Origin: Treponema sp.
GTDB taxonomy: Bacteria; Spirochaetota; Spirochaetia; Treponematales; Breznakiellaceae
NCBI GenBank assembly: GCA_031258505.1
Contig: JAIRMT010000098.1
Span: 1-12,047, forward strand
Direction of reading: 5' to 3'
DNA length: 12,047 bases
Program-made: the position numbers and the translations under genes
Notes under the pieces: model-generated
Seen by the model: only the letters and a program-made list of their open reading frames with translations
What the model was told of the DNA's origin: nothing
Databases searched by the model: none
Shown here: positions 1 to 6,857 of the stretch, in pieces
How positions within the stretch are numbered: position 1 is the first letter of the stretch
Layout of the letters: each line of letters opens with the position of its first letter

Positions 1-39
1 ACTTTGAAATATGCTTAGACTAAGCAAAAAAAAGAAATT

Positions 40-230
40 GAGTAACTCACCTTACGCACCGGAAAGAAAAAGATCATCGAATGACGCGAATGAACGCAAA
101 TCTTCTTTAGAGAAATGACCTATTCGCGTATCTTAGCGTCCATTCGATGACCAATTCTTACCGTTTTTTCTTCCTGCGTAACATGAGTGAGTAACACGGA
201 GGGAAACGGGATTGGTAACTAAACTCCGTG
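40..230. repeat. Degenerate long inverted repeat, non-coding
   Basis: I see no credible gene in 1-300. The stretch holds an imperfect long palindrome. The arm tcatcgaatgacgc at 74-87 pairs with gcgtccattcgatga at 136-150 with one bulged base. Outside these, ttacgca near 53-59 and its A-rich follow-up are mirrored by the T-rich stretch and tgcgtaa near 163-181. Further out, cacggag at 195-201 faces ctccgtg at 224-230. Such 'cgaatg-acgcgaatgaacgc' and 'ctccgtggtttt' strings resemble, from memory, dispersed non-coding repeats in several bacterial genomes. I infer a decayed repeat or MITE-like remnant rather than a regulatory site of a neighbour. Confidence 0.5.
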
Positions 231-306
231 GTTTTTCTAATCGCTATATCAGTGGTTTAACGGCGATCACTCTATTGAAACCGCCTGAACCGCCTGCTGC
301 ATGACG

Positions 307-537
307 GAGCCGAACGGTTTTGGGGCGGAGCCGAACGGCTCTGAGGCGGAGCCGAACGGTTTTGGGGCGGAGCCGAACGGCTCTGAGGCGGAGCCGAACG
401 GTTTTGAGGCGGAGCCGAACGGCTCTGGGGCGGAGCCGAACGGTTTTGGGGCGGAGCCGAACGGTTTTGAAGCGGAGCCGAACGGCTCTGGGGCGGAGCC
501 GAACGGTTTTGAGGCGGAGCCGAACGGTTTTGAGGCG
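307..537. repeat. 21-bp tandem repeat array A, 11 units
   Basis: Eleven head-to-tail 21-bp units, each starting gagccgaacgg and continuing with tttt or ctct, then g(a/g)ggcg. Variation sits in few positions (ttt/tct, gag/ggg). Because 21 is a multiple of three, both strands stay open and encode monotonous heptapeptides (EPNGFEA or EPNGSGA forward). No Shine-Dalgarno precedes the ATG at 301 and the peptide has no recognisable fold, so I treat it as non-coding. It abuts array B with no gap and in the same register. 21 bp equals two turns of B-DNA, so any bound protein would see one helical face. Confidence 0.9.
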
Positions 538-726
538 GAGCGCGTCATGCCGGACGCAAGGCGCGTCAGTGTTGACGCAGAGCGCGTCAGTGTTGACGCA
601 AGGCGCGTAAGCGTTGACGCAGAGCGCGTAAGCGTTGACGCAAGGCGCGTAAGCGTTGACGCAGAGCGCGTAAGCGTTGACGCAGAGCGCGTAAGCGTTG
701 ACGCAAGGCGCGTAAGCGTTGACGCG
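538..726. repeat. 21-bp tandem repeat array B, 9 units
   Basis: Nine 21-bp units continue array A in register. The first (538-558) is a transitional or diverged unit. The next eight have the form (ag)gcgcgt(aa/ca)g(c/t)gttgacgca. Units alternate between starting gagcgc and aggcgc, so part of the array has a 42-bp higher-order pattern. Compared position by position in shared register, the A and B units agree at about 11 of 21 bases, including the gc.gagc and ttga blocks, suggesting common origin. The forward frame reads RRVSVDA/ERVSVDA heptads; I judge this non-coding for lack of a ribosome site and complexity. Confidence 0.88.
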
Positions 727-780
727 GCAACGAAGCGCGCTTCTGCGAATTTCTATGCGTTTATCCTGTAGACACTATGC

Positions 781-808
781 CAAAAGTTAGGTTTCCGCTA
801 GACTTTTG
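781..808 (+). promoter_or_regulatory. Hairpin immediately upstream of the PRPP-synthetase-like start
   Basis: caaaagt (781-787) and acttttg (802-808) form a 7-bp stem with a 14-nt loop, ending two bases before the ATG at 811. No purine-rich Shine-Dalgarno is visible in the 20 bases before that ATG. The stem could occlude or replace normal initiation, but the function is inference. Confidence 0.35.
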
Positions 809-810
809 CC

Positions 811-1920
811 ATGCAAGAATTTGTCATTACAGCCACAAGGTCAACACGGGAGTATGCTTCACGGGTTGTGAAGTATATCACCCAGTTGCCTTGTTTTATA
901 GAAGCGGCTGCCGCTATTAATGGCGTTGACCTGCTTCATACCGATTGCTTCGCGGACGGCGAGCTAGAAGTAGTGGTTAAGTCGTCAATTCGGGGTAAAA
1001 TCGTGATTCTGTTCACGGGCTGCTCACGCAACGAGGCAAATATCAGTGTTACTGAGGCGCAAATTGAACTATTCCAGTCAGTTGATGCCTTGAAACGCTC
1101 TCAGGCAGAAAAAATTATCGTGTTTGAGCCGTTTGTTTCGTGTTCGCGTTCCGACAGAACGAATCATCGCGGTTCTGTTGGCCTCTGGGTACATTTCAGA
1201 ACCTTGTCCTGTCTGGGCGCGCAGCAAATCGTTACCTACCAGCTCCATTCTGACAAGTCTAAGTCCATGCTTGACCCAACCCGTTGCGTGATTGATGACA
1301 TTCCAGCGCTGAATCTGCTCAAGCGCTACCTTTGCGACGTCTACATCCGCAACTATGAGACCCTGACCCGCAAGGTGCGTCCCAACTGGGCTTTCTGCTC
1401 TGTTGACGCGGGCGGGGAGAAACTGGCGCGGGGTTTCGCCAACGCCTTTGGCGCGAATCTGGTTGTGGCGCATAAACAGCGGGACTATTCCACAGTTAAT
1501 AAGATCGAATCCATCAACATCCTTTCGGCGGTTCCCATTGAAGGCAAGGTACTGTGGATTGTGGACGACATGATTGACACCGCTAGTTCAGTGGAGAGCC
1601 TGATTCGGGCGCTGGGGCCGCTCAAGCCTGCCGAGATCAACATCATCGCGGTTCATCCCATCCTATCGCCACCAGCCTCAAGGCGCTTACAGCAGCTTGC
1701 AGAGGAAGGACTGCTGCGCCACATCATGGTAACTGACACGGTATACTGCCCGGCTTCGCTGCCGGAGACCATTCCCAACCTTGAGGTGGTTTCATCCGCG
1801 AAACTGTCCGCCGATGTTATCGGCGCTATTGTGAGCCACAGTTCTATGGAAAAACTGCTTGAGGTTTTTGACGCGGAAACCTACCTGAAGTCTGAGGAAC
1901 CGCGCAGAAACAAACAGTGA
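811..1920 (+). CDS. Ribose-phosphate pyrophosphokinase (PRPP synthetase) family protein
   Basis: Predicted 369 aa, cytosolic. Family members transfer pyrophosphate from ATP to ribose-5-phosphate to make PRPP for nucleotide, His and Trp synthesis. Matches in order: FADGELEV (47-54, family F.nGE..V), SRSDR (112-116, at the place of YARQDR), LHSDK (145-149, at the place of LHa.Q), DAGG (199-202, family PD.GG), HKQRD (221-225, at the flexible catalytic loop KRR) and the PRPP-binding loop VDDMIDTA (251-258). It is about 50 residues longer than the usual 310-320, with a polar C-terminal tail. The YARQDR and KRR positions deviate, so it may be a divergent paralogue rather than the housekeeping enzyme. 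The ATG at 811 has no clear ribosome site and sits behind a small hairpin. It ends in GTGA shared with the next gene. Confidence 0.8.
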   Translation: MQEFVITATRSTREYASRVVKYITQLPCFIEAAAAINGVDLLHTDCFADGELEVVVKSSIRGKIVILFTGCSRNEANISVTEAQIELFQSVDALKRSQAEKIIVFEPFVSCSRSDRTNHRGSVGLWVHFRTLSCLGAQQIVTYQLHSDKSKSMLDPTRCVIDDIPALNLLKRYLCDVYIRNYETLTRKVRPNWAFCSVDAGGEKLARGFANAFGANLVVAHKQRDYSTVNKIESINILSAVPIEGKVLWIVDDMIDTASSVESLIRALGPLKPAEINIIAVHPILSPPASRRLQQLAEEGLLRHIMVTDTVYCPASLPETIPNLEVVSSAKLSADVIGAIVSHSSMEKLLEVFDAETYLKSEEPRRNKQ

Positions 1921-2111
1921 GCAACAAAACTCCTGCCGACACTCTCCAGCGAGCGCCGGCTTGCCTGAAATGCGCTCACTTCAAGATCACTTGGGAACCA
2001 GCCTGGCCCCGCTCCTGCCTGATGTTTGGAATCAAAAGTCGGAACCTGCCCTCCTATGAGGTGTTCCGCGCTACAGGCCAGCATTGCCCCGCGTTTCAAG
2101 ACAAAAAATAA
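1917..2111 (+). CDS. Small conserved Cys-rich protein, putative zinc-binding
   Basis: 64 aa starting with GTG at 1917, overlapping the TGA of the upstream gene by four bases (GTGA), so translation is probably coupled. Cysteines C16, C19, C34 and C57, with H21 and H56 adjacent, suggest a single metal knuckle. The layout C-x2-C-x-H-F-x-(I/V)-T-W, then P-R-x-C, K-S-x-x-L-P-S and T-G-x-x-C-x-x-F resembles, from memory, a widespread family of roughly 60-residue uncharacterised proteins found in Clostridia and spirochaetes, sometimes carrying an unsupported uracil-DNA-glycosylase label. I would not assign a function. The coupling to the PRPP-synthetase homologue is the only contextual clue. Confidence 0.7.
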   Translation: MSNKTPADTLQRAPACLKCAHFKITWEPAWPRSCLMFGIKSRNLPSYEVFRATGQHCPAFQDKK

Positions 2112-2132
2112 ACACGAATTTTTAAATTCCTC

Positions 2133-2161
2133 TTGACGTTTTTTATGCCTTACCGTATTAT
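2133..2161 (+). promoter_or_regulatory. Sigma-70 promoter of the GntR-ABC operon
   Basis: TTGACG (2133-2138), a 17-bp spacer and TATTAT (2156-2161) give a near-consensus vegetative promoter, with initiation expected around 2168. It lies in the AT-rich gap after the Cys-rich gene and before a strong AAGGAGG at 2191-2197. A YtrA-type regulator commonly represses its own promoter, but I see no clean palindrome here to call an operator. Confidence 0.75.
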
Positions 2162-2201
2162 GTTATTAGCACAGCAAATCAAAATACAACAAGGAGGAAC
2201 A

Positions 2202-2249
2202 ATGAATTGTTCAATTTTCAAGCAACTATACCCATCTATAGCCAGTTGA
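2202..2249 (+). other. 15-codon overlapping ORF at the GntR ribosome site
   Basis: ATG at 2202 lies 4 nt after AAGGAGG and opens a frame ending at TGA 2247-2249 (MNCSIFKQLYPSIAS). It overlaps, in another frame, the TTG start of the GntR gene at 2207. It may be an accidental ATG or a translated leader that competes with the regulator start. Nothing in the peptide identifies it. Confidence 0.3.
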
Positions 2250-2605
2250 TGGATGAAATCAAAGGGCAGATTGTGTCAGGACGGCTGGTGGCTGGAGCAA
2301 GGATAGACTCCATACGCGAACTTGCCACCTTTTACGCAGTCAACCCCAACACAGTTCAGCGGGCATTGCTCGAACTGGAACGGGAGGGCTTGCTCTCCAC
2401 CCAACGGGCAACCGGCAAATTCGTTACGGAGGATGAAAACATGATTCGAGAACTACGTTCAAAGCTGGCGGAGGAGCAGATAAACAAACTTCTTACCGCC
2501 ATGAAAACCCTGGGCTTCAGCGCGGAGGAGACCCGCGAGCTGGTTGCCCACGCCTTAGCCCAATCAGCTCCACCGGAAGCGTCGGTGAAAGGAGGCGATC
2601 TATGA
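2207..2605 (+). CDS. GntR-family transcriptional regulator, YtrA-like
   Basis: 132 aa DNA-binding repressor. Residues about 10-75 form a GntR winged helix: IPIYSQLMDEIKGQIVSGRL, then SIRELA, VNPNTVQRAL, LEREGLL and TGKFV, which are hallmark positions. The short C-terminal part (about 76-132) is only helical, without the large effector domain of FadR or HutC types. This is the YtrA architecture, usually encoded with an ABC transporter as here. The start is TTG at 2207, nine bases from AAGGAGG (2191-2197); the closer ATG at 2202 is in another frame and stops early. The stop overlaps the ABC gene start as ATGA. Expected role: ligand- or stress-responsive repression of this operon; the signal is unknown. 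Confidence 0.88.
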   Translation: MFNFQATIPIYSQLMDEIKGQIVSGRLVAGARIDSIRELATFYAVNPNTVQRALLELEREGLLSTQRATGKFVTEDENMIRELRSKLAEEQINKLLTAMKTLGFSAEETRELVAHALAQSAPPEASVKGGDL

Positions 2606-3309
2606 GCGTCCCAATACTGGAATGTCGCGGCTTGAGCAAACGCTACGGGCATGGCGACGCAATGGCGCTGGATGAGATTAACCTCAGCCTTTACAGCGGG
2701 CGCATCATCGGACTGCTGGGGCCAAACGGCAGCGGTAAAACCACTCTGCTGAAGCTCGCCAACGGGCTTCTACGCCCTTCTAGCGGCAGCCTGCTTATCA
2801 ATGGCGACGAAGTGGGGACAGCCACTAAAGCCATCGTCTCATATCTGCCGGATCGCGTTTGCCTGGACCCTTCCTCGCGGATACGCGACCTGATCACGTT
2901 CTATGCTGACTTTTACGCCGATTTTCGGCGTGACACCGCCGAAACCATGCTCGCTAACCTAGGGATTGACCTGAACAAGCGCTTCAAAACCCTGTCCAAG
3001 GGCAACCGTGAAAAAATCCAGCTTGCGCTGGTAATGGCGAGAAAGGCGCGGCTCTACCTGCTTGACGAGCCTATTGGCGGTGTTGATCCAGCGGCGCGGG
3101 ACTACATCATCAACACCATCCTCAACAACTACAGTGAGGACGCCGCTCTACTCATATCCACACACCTGATTCAGGATGTGGAGCGCATCCTTGACGAAAT
3201 CATATTTCTAAAGGAAGGAAAGGTGATTCTGAGCGGCGCGGCTGATGACATTCGCTCAAACAAGGGCATGTCCATTGATATGCTTTTTAGGGAGGTTTTT
3301 AAATGCTAG
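2602..3309 (+). CDS. ABC transporter ATP-binding protein
   Basis: 235 aa cytosolic ATPase that should drive the membrane partner encoded next. Walker A GPNGSGKT at 40-47, an ABC signature in the variant form LSKGN about residue 134, Walker B LYLLDEP about 151-157 and the switch histidine in STH about 187. The Q-loop position reads YLPDR, with D in place of the usual Q; from memory this substitution also occurs in YtrB-like ATPases. AAAGGAGG at 2588-2595 sits six bases before the ATG, which overlaps the regulator stop by four bases. The substrate cannot be told from sequence. Peptide export, antibiotic or cell-envelope stress functions are typical for GntR/YtrA-linked systems. Confidence 0.92.
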   Translation: MSVPILECRGLSKRYGHGDAMALDEINLSLYSGRIIGLLGPNGSGKTTLLKLANGLLRPSSGSLLINGDEVGTATKAIVSYLPDRVCLDPSSRIRDLITFYADFYADFRRDTAETMLANLGIDLNKRFKTLSKGNREKIQLALVMARKARLYLLDEPIGGVDPAARDYIINTILNNYSEDAALLISTHLIQDVERILDEIIFLKEGKVILSGAADDIRSNKGMSIDMLFREVFKC

Positions 3310-4058
3310 GGAAATTGCTAAAGTACGATTTCAAGACGTTTATGCGAATCATGTTGCCGTTCTATCTGGCTTTGATGGCGCTGTCCTTACTTGCCGGTCT
3401 TAGTCAAGACCGAATGCCGACGGATTCGACGGATTTCACACTAGAAGTTTCGCCTTTGGCTATACCTTTGGCTATAATCGGGGGCATTGCGTTGGTTTTG
3501 GTTTTAACTGTGAACATCATCATAGTTGTCCAACGCTTTCGGGATAACCTGCTTAAAAACGAAGGCTATCTGATGTTCACCCTGCCGGTAACAAGGCGGC
3601 AACTGCTGGTATCAAAGGCGCTTACCGCGCTTGTGTCGCTCATCATAAGCGGATTTGTGATTATACTTTCAACGCTGCTATTTGGCGCACTGATGGACTG
3701 GCCCTATTTGGCGGAGCGGTTGTCTGAGTTGCTGCGGCGGATTACCTCCGAGAAGCTCATTACCGAGTTTTTGCTGGTGACGCTGGTGGCGGTGATAGTG
3801 GTGTTTCAGCAGATATGCCTTATCTACACAGTGCTGCTGGGCAGTCAGATACTGCCGCGCTTTCGCGCATTGGCGGCGCTTGGCGCGTACATTTTGGTGA
3901 TGTATGCTGAAGTACAGATAACCTTTGCTGTTGTACCACATTTCCCGTATGAAACGTATAGCCGTCTGCTGATACAGGGAGCTATCGAAATAGTGTTTGC
4001 CGGACTGTACTTCTGGCTCTGCAACTGGCTTCTGTGCCATACGCTGAATATGGAATAG
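3303..4058 (+). CDS. ABC-2-type transporter permease
   Basis: 251 aa integral inner-membrane protein with about six hydrophobic segments near residues 18-36, 52-76, 108-132, 154-178, 187-212 and 226-246. The cytoplasmic motif NEGYLMFTLPVTRRQLL after the second segment is typical of Gram-positive-like ABC-2 permeases encoded with YtrA regulators. Its ATG overlaps the ATPase stop by seven bases and has AGGGAGG at 3289-3295. Together with the ATPase it should form a homodimeric half-transporter-like complex. No periplasmic binding protein is encoded nearby, which argues for export rather than uptake. Confidence 0.87.
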   Translation: MLGKLLKYDFKTFMRIMLPFYLALMALSLLAGLSQDRMPTDSTDFTLEVSPLAIPLAIIGGIALVLVLTVNIIIVVQRFRDNLLKNEGYLMFTLPVTRRQLLVSKALTALVSLIISGFVIILSTLLFGALMDWPYLAERLSELLRRITSEKLITEFLLVTLVAVIVVFQQICLIYTVLLGSQILPRFRALAALGAYILVMYAEVQITFAVVPHFPYETYSRLLIQGAIEIVFAGLYFWLCNWLLCHTLNME

Positions 4059-4075
4059 GGGCGTGGCATGGCCCT

Positions 4076-4117
4076 GCCCCAGGGAAGCATAACAACCCTT
4101 CATGCTTGTGGGGCTTT
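4076..4117 (+). terminator. Terminator-like hairpin of the GntR-ABC operon
   Basis: gcccca (4076-4081) pairs with tggggc (4109-4114), and inside it aagcat (4085-4090) pairs with atgctt (4102-4107). This gives 12 base pairs around a small internal loop, 17 bases after the permease stop. Only TTT follows, so it may be a weak factor-independent terminator. ggggc at 4058-4062 can alternatively pair with gcccc at 4076-4080, which would compete with this fold. Confidence 0.6.
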
Positions 4118-4120
4118 GCC

Positions 4121-4379
4121 GATAATCTTAAGCGGGGACGAACAGTGCTGTACGCATTGGGTTAAAACCCGCAAAGTCCCATATACTATTGGGCAAGGGC
4201 AACTGCCCCCAATGTTAGCCGGACTTAGCCTATGAGAGAGCAGACAAAGCGGATAGACGCTTGGCAGTTCGGACAGACGAACTATTTTTACTAGGAGGTC
4301 TGCCCAAGGGTAGACGGTGTTCCATCCCTTGACCTTTAGGCCGCAGTCTAAAGACTTGGGTTTCCACGCCGTGATTCTT
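4121..4379 (+). ncRNA. HEARO/omega-RNA-like structured RNA without an IscB gene
   Basis: This gene-free stretch is packed with nested stems: gggtt/aaccc (4159-4163/4166-4170), aagtcc/ggactt (4174-4179/4221-4226) enclosing attgggca/tgcccccaat (4188-4195/4204-4213), aagcg/cgctt (4247-4251/4258-4262), gttcg/cgaac (4267-4271/4278-4282), tctgccc/gggtaga (4299-4305/4308-4314) and ctttag/ctaaag (4334-4339/4348-4353). The strings ggacttagccta, gacggtgttccatccc, ggccgcagtct and gggtttccacgccgtgattct match my memory of HEARO RNAs, the omega-RNAs that guide the HNH nuclease IscB in IS200/IS605-like elements. The nuclease gene normally follows the RNA, but here another protein gene follows at once. The 3' end is set by the ATG at 4380; the 5' end is uncertain by tens of bases. 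A Rfam scan is decisive. Confidence 0.65.
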
Positions 4380-5504
4380 ATGAAAAAATTCATGCCTATC
4401 GTTTTTCTTCTATTATCTAGCTTGCCTCTCTGGGCTCAGAGGCAGGCCGAGCGGCCATACTGGTATAGCCTTGAGCGGGGAAAACAGCTTTTTCGCAATA
4501 GAGACTATGGAAACGCGCTCATAGCGTTTGAGGACGCGAGGCGGGATCGCCGTGATATGTATACTCGTATGAAGGACGCTATGATCGTCGTGCTTTCAAT
4601 CCCGGAAGTGCGCCGCATGGGGGATTCGCTTGAACTTATCGAGCCATACATAGTTGAACGCTATCATATAAACGCTGCCGCCGCGATTGAGGAAGTGTAT
4701 TACCGCGTGTCCAAAGCAGCTATCAACGGGTCGGCCAATAGGGTGCTTGAGGAACTTGACCGTTTGAAGGCGTTCCCTGAAGCCGAATACTGGATCGCTG
4801 AGACCTATCGCATGGAAGGCGAGCTTGAAGTAGCCCTTGTACAGTACAAGAAAGCCCATGAACAGCGGGCTTTTCTTGAAAACCCCGCGTTTGATACGGA
4901 AATTCTTTATAAAATGGTGGAACTCCTCAAGATCAAAGAGGAATACGGCGAGATGGAAACCCGGGCTATGGAGATACTCGCGCAGGATTCCCTGTATGCA
5001 GGCCCCACCACAATCTTGAGCGCCATGACCAGAATACTGACCGAGAGTGGCATTAACCGGCTTTTGATGATTTATCGACATAATAACACCGCAACAGAAC
5101 GGGCATACCGGCTCTTGGGCTTGCATTACTACGCCACAGAAGCGTCCAGGCCCGAAGGCTATGCCGCAGACCGGCTTAGTCCGGCGGCTGAACACCTTAT
5201 GATTGCGTTCTTGACCCAGAACACGATTCTGGTTCAGGAGCTTATCCGTCACCAGTACGACTTTGCCTTTAGTACGCTGGACGCCCTCATCACTGACGCC
5301 TACCATAATCCGCTTCTCGTGGCATACATGGCAGACTGCGAATACTTTAAGACCATCTATTATTTTGCAGCCGCGCTCTATGCTGATGGCAAGCCGATTC
5401 TTGGACGGAGGCTCTGGACCCTTCTGAGCCTTCACCCTGAAGCAGGCGAATGGAGCAAGCGCTCCGCAAATCAGTTGCGAAGTCCTTTCATGGATAAACC
5501 TTAG
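4380..5504 (+). CDS. Exported helical-repeat (TPR-like) protein
   Basis: 374 aa from ATG 4380. I chose this start because MKKF plus a hydrophobic stretch to LWAQ (1-20) is a signal peptide with probable cleavage near residue 19. The in-frame GTG at 4317 would bury it behind 21 residues translated from the structured RNA. The mature part is alpha-helical, with TPR-like pieces such as LERGKQLFRNRDYGNALIAF and AEYWIAETYRMEGELEVALVQY. I know no named family; spirochaete genomes carry many such lineage-specific periplasmic or envelope scaffolding proteins. No Shine-Dalgarno lies directly upstream, because the RNA element abuts the start codon. Expression probably depends on read-through from the ABC operon or a promoter in the element. 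Confidence 0.8.
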   Translation: MKKFMPIVFLLLSSLPLWAQRQAERPYWYSLERGKQLFRNRDYGNALIAFEDARRDRRDMYTRMKDAMIVVLSIPEVRRMGDSLELIEPYIVERYHINAAAAIEEVYYRVSKAAINGSANRVLEELDRLKAFPEAEYWIAETYRMEGELEVALVQYKKAHEQRAFLENPAFDTEILYKMVELLKIKEEYGEMETRAMEILAQDSLYAGPTTILSAMTRILTESGINRLLMIYRHNNTATERAYRLLGLHYYATEASRPEGYAADRLSPAAEHLMIAFLTQNTILVQELIRHQYDFAFSTLDALITDAYHNPLLVAYMADCEYFKTIYYFAAALYADGKPILGRRLWTLLSLHPEAGEWSKRSANQLRSPFMDKP

Positions 5505-5550
5505 TTTATTTACCCTTGCAAATGTAACATTATTCTCTTAGGATAAGACC

Positions 5551-5793
5551 ATGATTTCCGATGAATTGAAAGACTTTCTAATTCAGGTCATAAAGTCGTG
5601 GCAAGTAATCGCAGTTACGCTTGTGGCAATTCTGTATATTGCGCTGGTTTCCTATACAGCGCGTTTTCGCAGGCGTATAGGCGCTCCTCCGCCTGCGAAA
5701 AAAACGTCAAAACCAAACAATGACAAACAGCCCGCAAAAACAAGCGGCGCGGCTAATAAAAAGGGAAAGGATAAAAAAAACAAATCCTCATGA
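5551..5793 (+). CDS. Small single-pass membrane protein with Lys-rich tail
   Basis: 80 aa. One hydrophobic segment at about 18-36 (SWQVIAVTLVAILYIALVSY), followed by an Arg-rich stop-transfer RFRRR and a disordered tail rich in K, P, N and S (about 46-80). The predicted topology is N-out or periplasmic, with the basic tail in the cytosol by the positive-inside rule. TTAGGA at 5538-5543 serves as a ribosome site. The stop overlaps the kinase start (ATGA at 5790). I do not recognise a family. Coupling to the kinase suggests a co-expressed unit, not a shared function. Confidence 0.65.
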   Translation: MISDELKDFLIQVIKSWQVIAVTLVAILYIALVSYTARFRRRIGAPPPAKKTSKPNNDKQPAKTSGAANKKGKDKKNKSS

Positions 5794-6719
5794 AAAACTA
5801 TTTTTTCGGCATTGACGGTGGAGGAACACGCTCGCGTATTGCCATTATCAACCGCGCGGGAGAGACTCTTGCTCATTGTGAGGCGGGCAGCACTAACATC
5901 TATTCGGTACCAGAGGCGACAGTTTTTGAAAACCTCGCGGCCTTGCTTAATAGCGCCTTACAGCAGGCAGGCATAGAGCGCGGCGCGCTTGCAGGGGGCT
6001 GTATCGGAAGCGCGGGTCTTTCGCGGCAGAGCGAGCTGACGCTGTTTCACGGCTGGTTCGATATGCTTCTCGGCGCGGATGTTCCGGTAAAGCTCTGCAC
6101 CGACGGCGAAATACTCTTGTGCGGCGGGCTTGACGGACATGAAGGCTACTGCCTCATCGCGGGAACTGGCTCGCTGGCGCTGGCCCGTTCCCGCGACGGA
6201 ACCCTCACGCGGGCTGGCGGCTTTGGCTATCTCTTAGGCGACGAGGGCGCGGCAGCCTGGATCGGCAAGAGCGCCATTGCCCGTAGCCTGCGAAGTGAAG
6301 AGCAGCGCGACCTTCCCACAAGTATGACAGCGGCGCTCCTGTCTGCCTGTAAGCTCAGTAACAGCTCAGACCTAATCCGCTATGTCCATCACGACGCGAA
6401 TAAGGCTGACATCGCTGCCCTTGCCCCGCTCGTAACAGCTGCGGCCCGTAATGGCGACGCACTGGCTCTCGACATACTGCAAAGCAGTGCAGCGGAACTG
6501 GCGCTCCTCGTACGCTCGCTCATTGCTCGCACCCCGCATATAACGAACCGGACGCTGGTACTCGCTGGCGGCGTTATGGAACATGACGAAATCGTCCGCG
6601 AACACCTGACAACACTGTTAGCCGCGGAATGTCCTGATATAACGCCCATTACCCCGCGCCGGACTGCGCTTGCGGGCGCGTGCCTGCTGGCTATGTCCAC
6701 GACAACACGACAAGGTTGA
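5790..6719 (+). CDS. BadF/BadG/BcrA-family ATPase, probable N-acetylglucosamine (glucosamine) kinase
   Basis: 309 aa cytosolic ASKHA-fold kinase. Phosphate-1 motif FGIDGGGTRSR at 6-16, GSAGLSR at 73-79, catalytic-type aspartate D105 in CTDGE, adenosine-phosphate motif AGTGS at 124-128, GGFGYLLGDEG at 143-153 and LAGGV at 258-262. Length and motifs fit the mammalian-NAGK-like branch, which phosphorylates GlcNAc or GlcN at C6 in amino-sugar recycling. The radical-enzyme activator branch carries Cys ligands for a 4Fe-4S cluster, which I do not see. It starts inside the stop of the small membrane gene with no Shine-Dalgarno of its own, so translation is probably coupled. Confidence 0.85.
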   Translation: MKNYFFGIDGGGTRSRIAIINRAGETLAHCEAGSTNIYSVPEATVFENLAALLNSALQQAGIERGALAGGCIGSAGLSRQSELTLFHGWFDMLLGADVPVKLCTDGEILLCGGLDGHEGYCLIAGTGSLALARSRDGTLTRAGGFGYLLGDEGAAAWIGKSAIARSLRSEEQRDLPTSMTAALLSACKLSNSSDLIRYVHHDANKADIAALAPLVTAAARNGDALALDILQSSAAELALLVRSLIARTPHITNRTLVLAGGVMEHDEIVREHLTTLLAAECPDITPITPRRTALAGACLLAMSTTTRQG

Positions 6720-6723
6720 TGAA

Positions 6724-6740
6724 GGGCGCTTCCCGCGCCC
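6724..6740. terminator. GC-rich hairpin between convergent genes
   Basis: gggcgc (6724-6729) and gcgccc (6735-6740) form a 6-bp stem with loop ttccc, four bases after the kinase stop and between two convergent genes. No T-run follows on either strand, so it may stall RNA polymerase or protect the 3' end rather than terminate strictly. The rest of the 138-bp gap (6741-6857) shows nothing else I can name. Confidence 0.4.
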
Positions 6741-6857
6741 CTACTATGACCTTCACCGTTTGGGGTCTATATCCCCGCGTTCTGTCACTCGCTCCTGCAA
6801 AGGAGAAGCTCATCCGCGTTTTTAGAATTTCAGCAATTTTCGTGGAAGCACTATAGC

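Noticed and set aside
12..26. Palindrome tgcttag-a-ctaagca beside an A-run, as terminator
   Set aside because: On the plus strand A follows the stem, and on the minus strand the T-run precedes it, so the order is wrong for termination in both directions. The one-base centre also makes a poor hairpin loop.
307..726. CRISPR array
   Set aside because: Units are directly tandem with no unique spacers, and no cas genes are nearby.
301..771. 156-aa open frame across arrays A and B
   Set aside because: It stays open because the period is a multiple of three; other frames and the opposite strand are open too. No ribosome site or signal peptide is present, and the heptads match no fold I know.
4596..5435. 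279-aa reverse open frame opposite the exported protein gene
   Set aside because: Low-complexity shadow frame without motifs. The forward gene has a signal peptide and coherent helical repeats.
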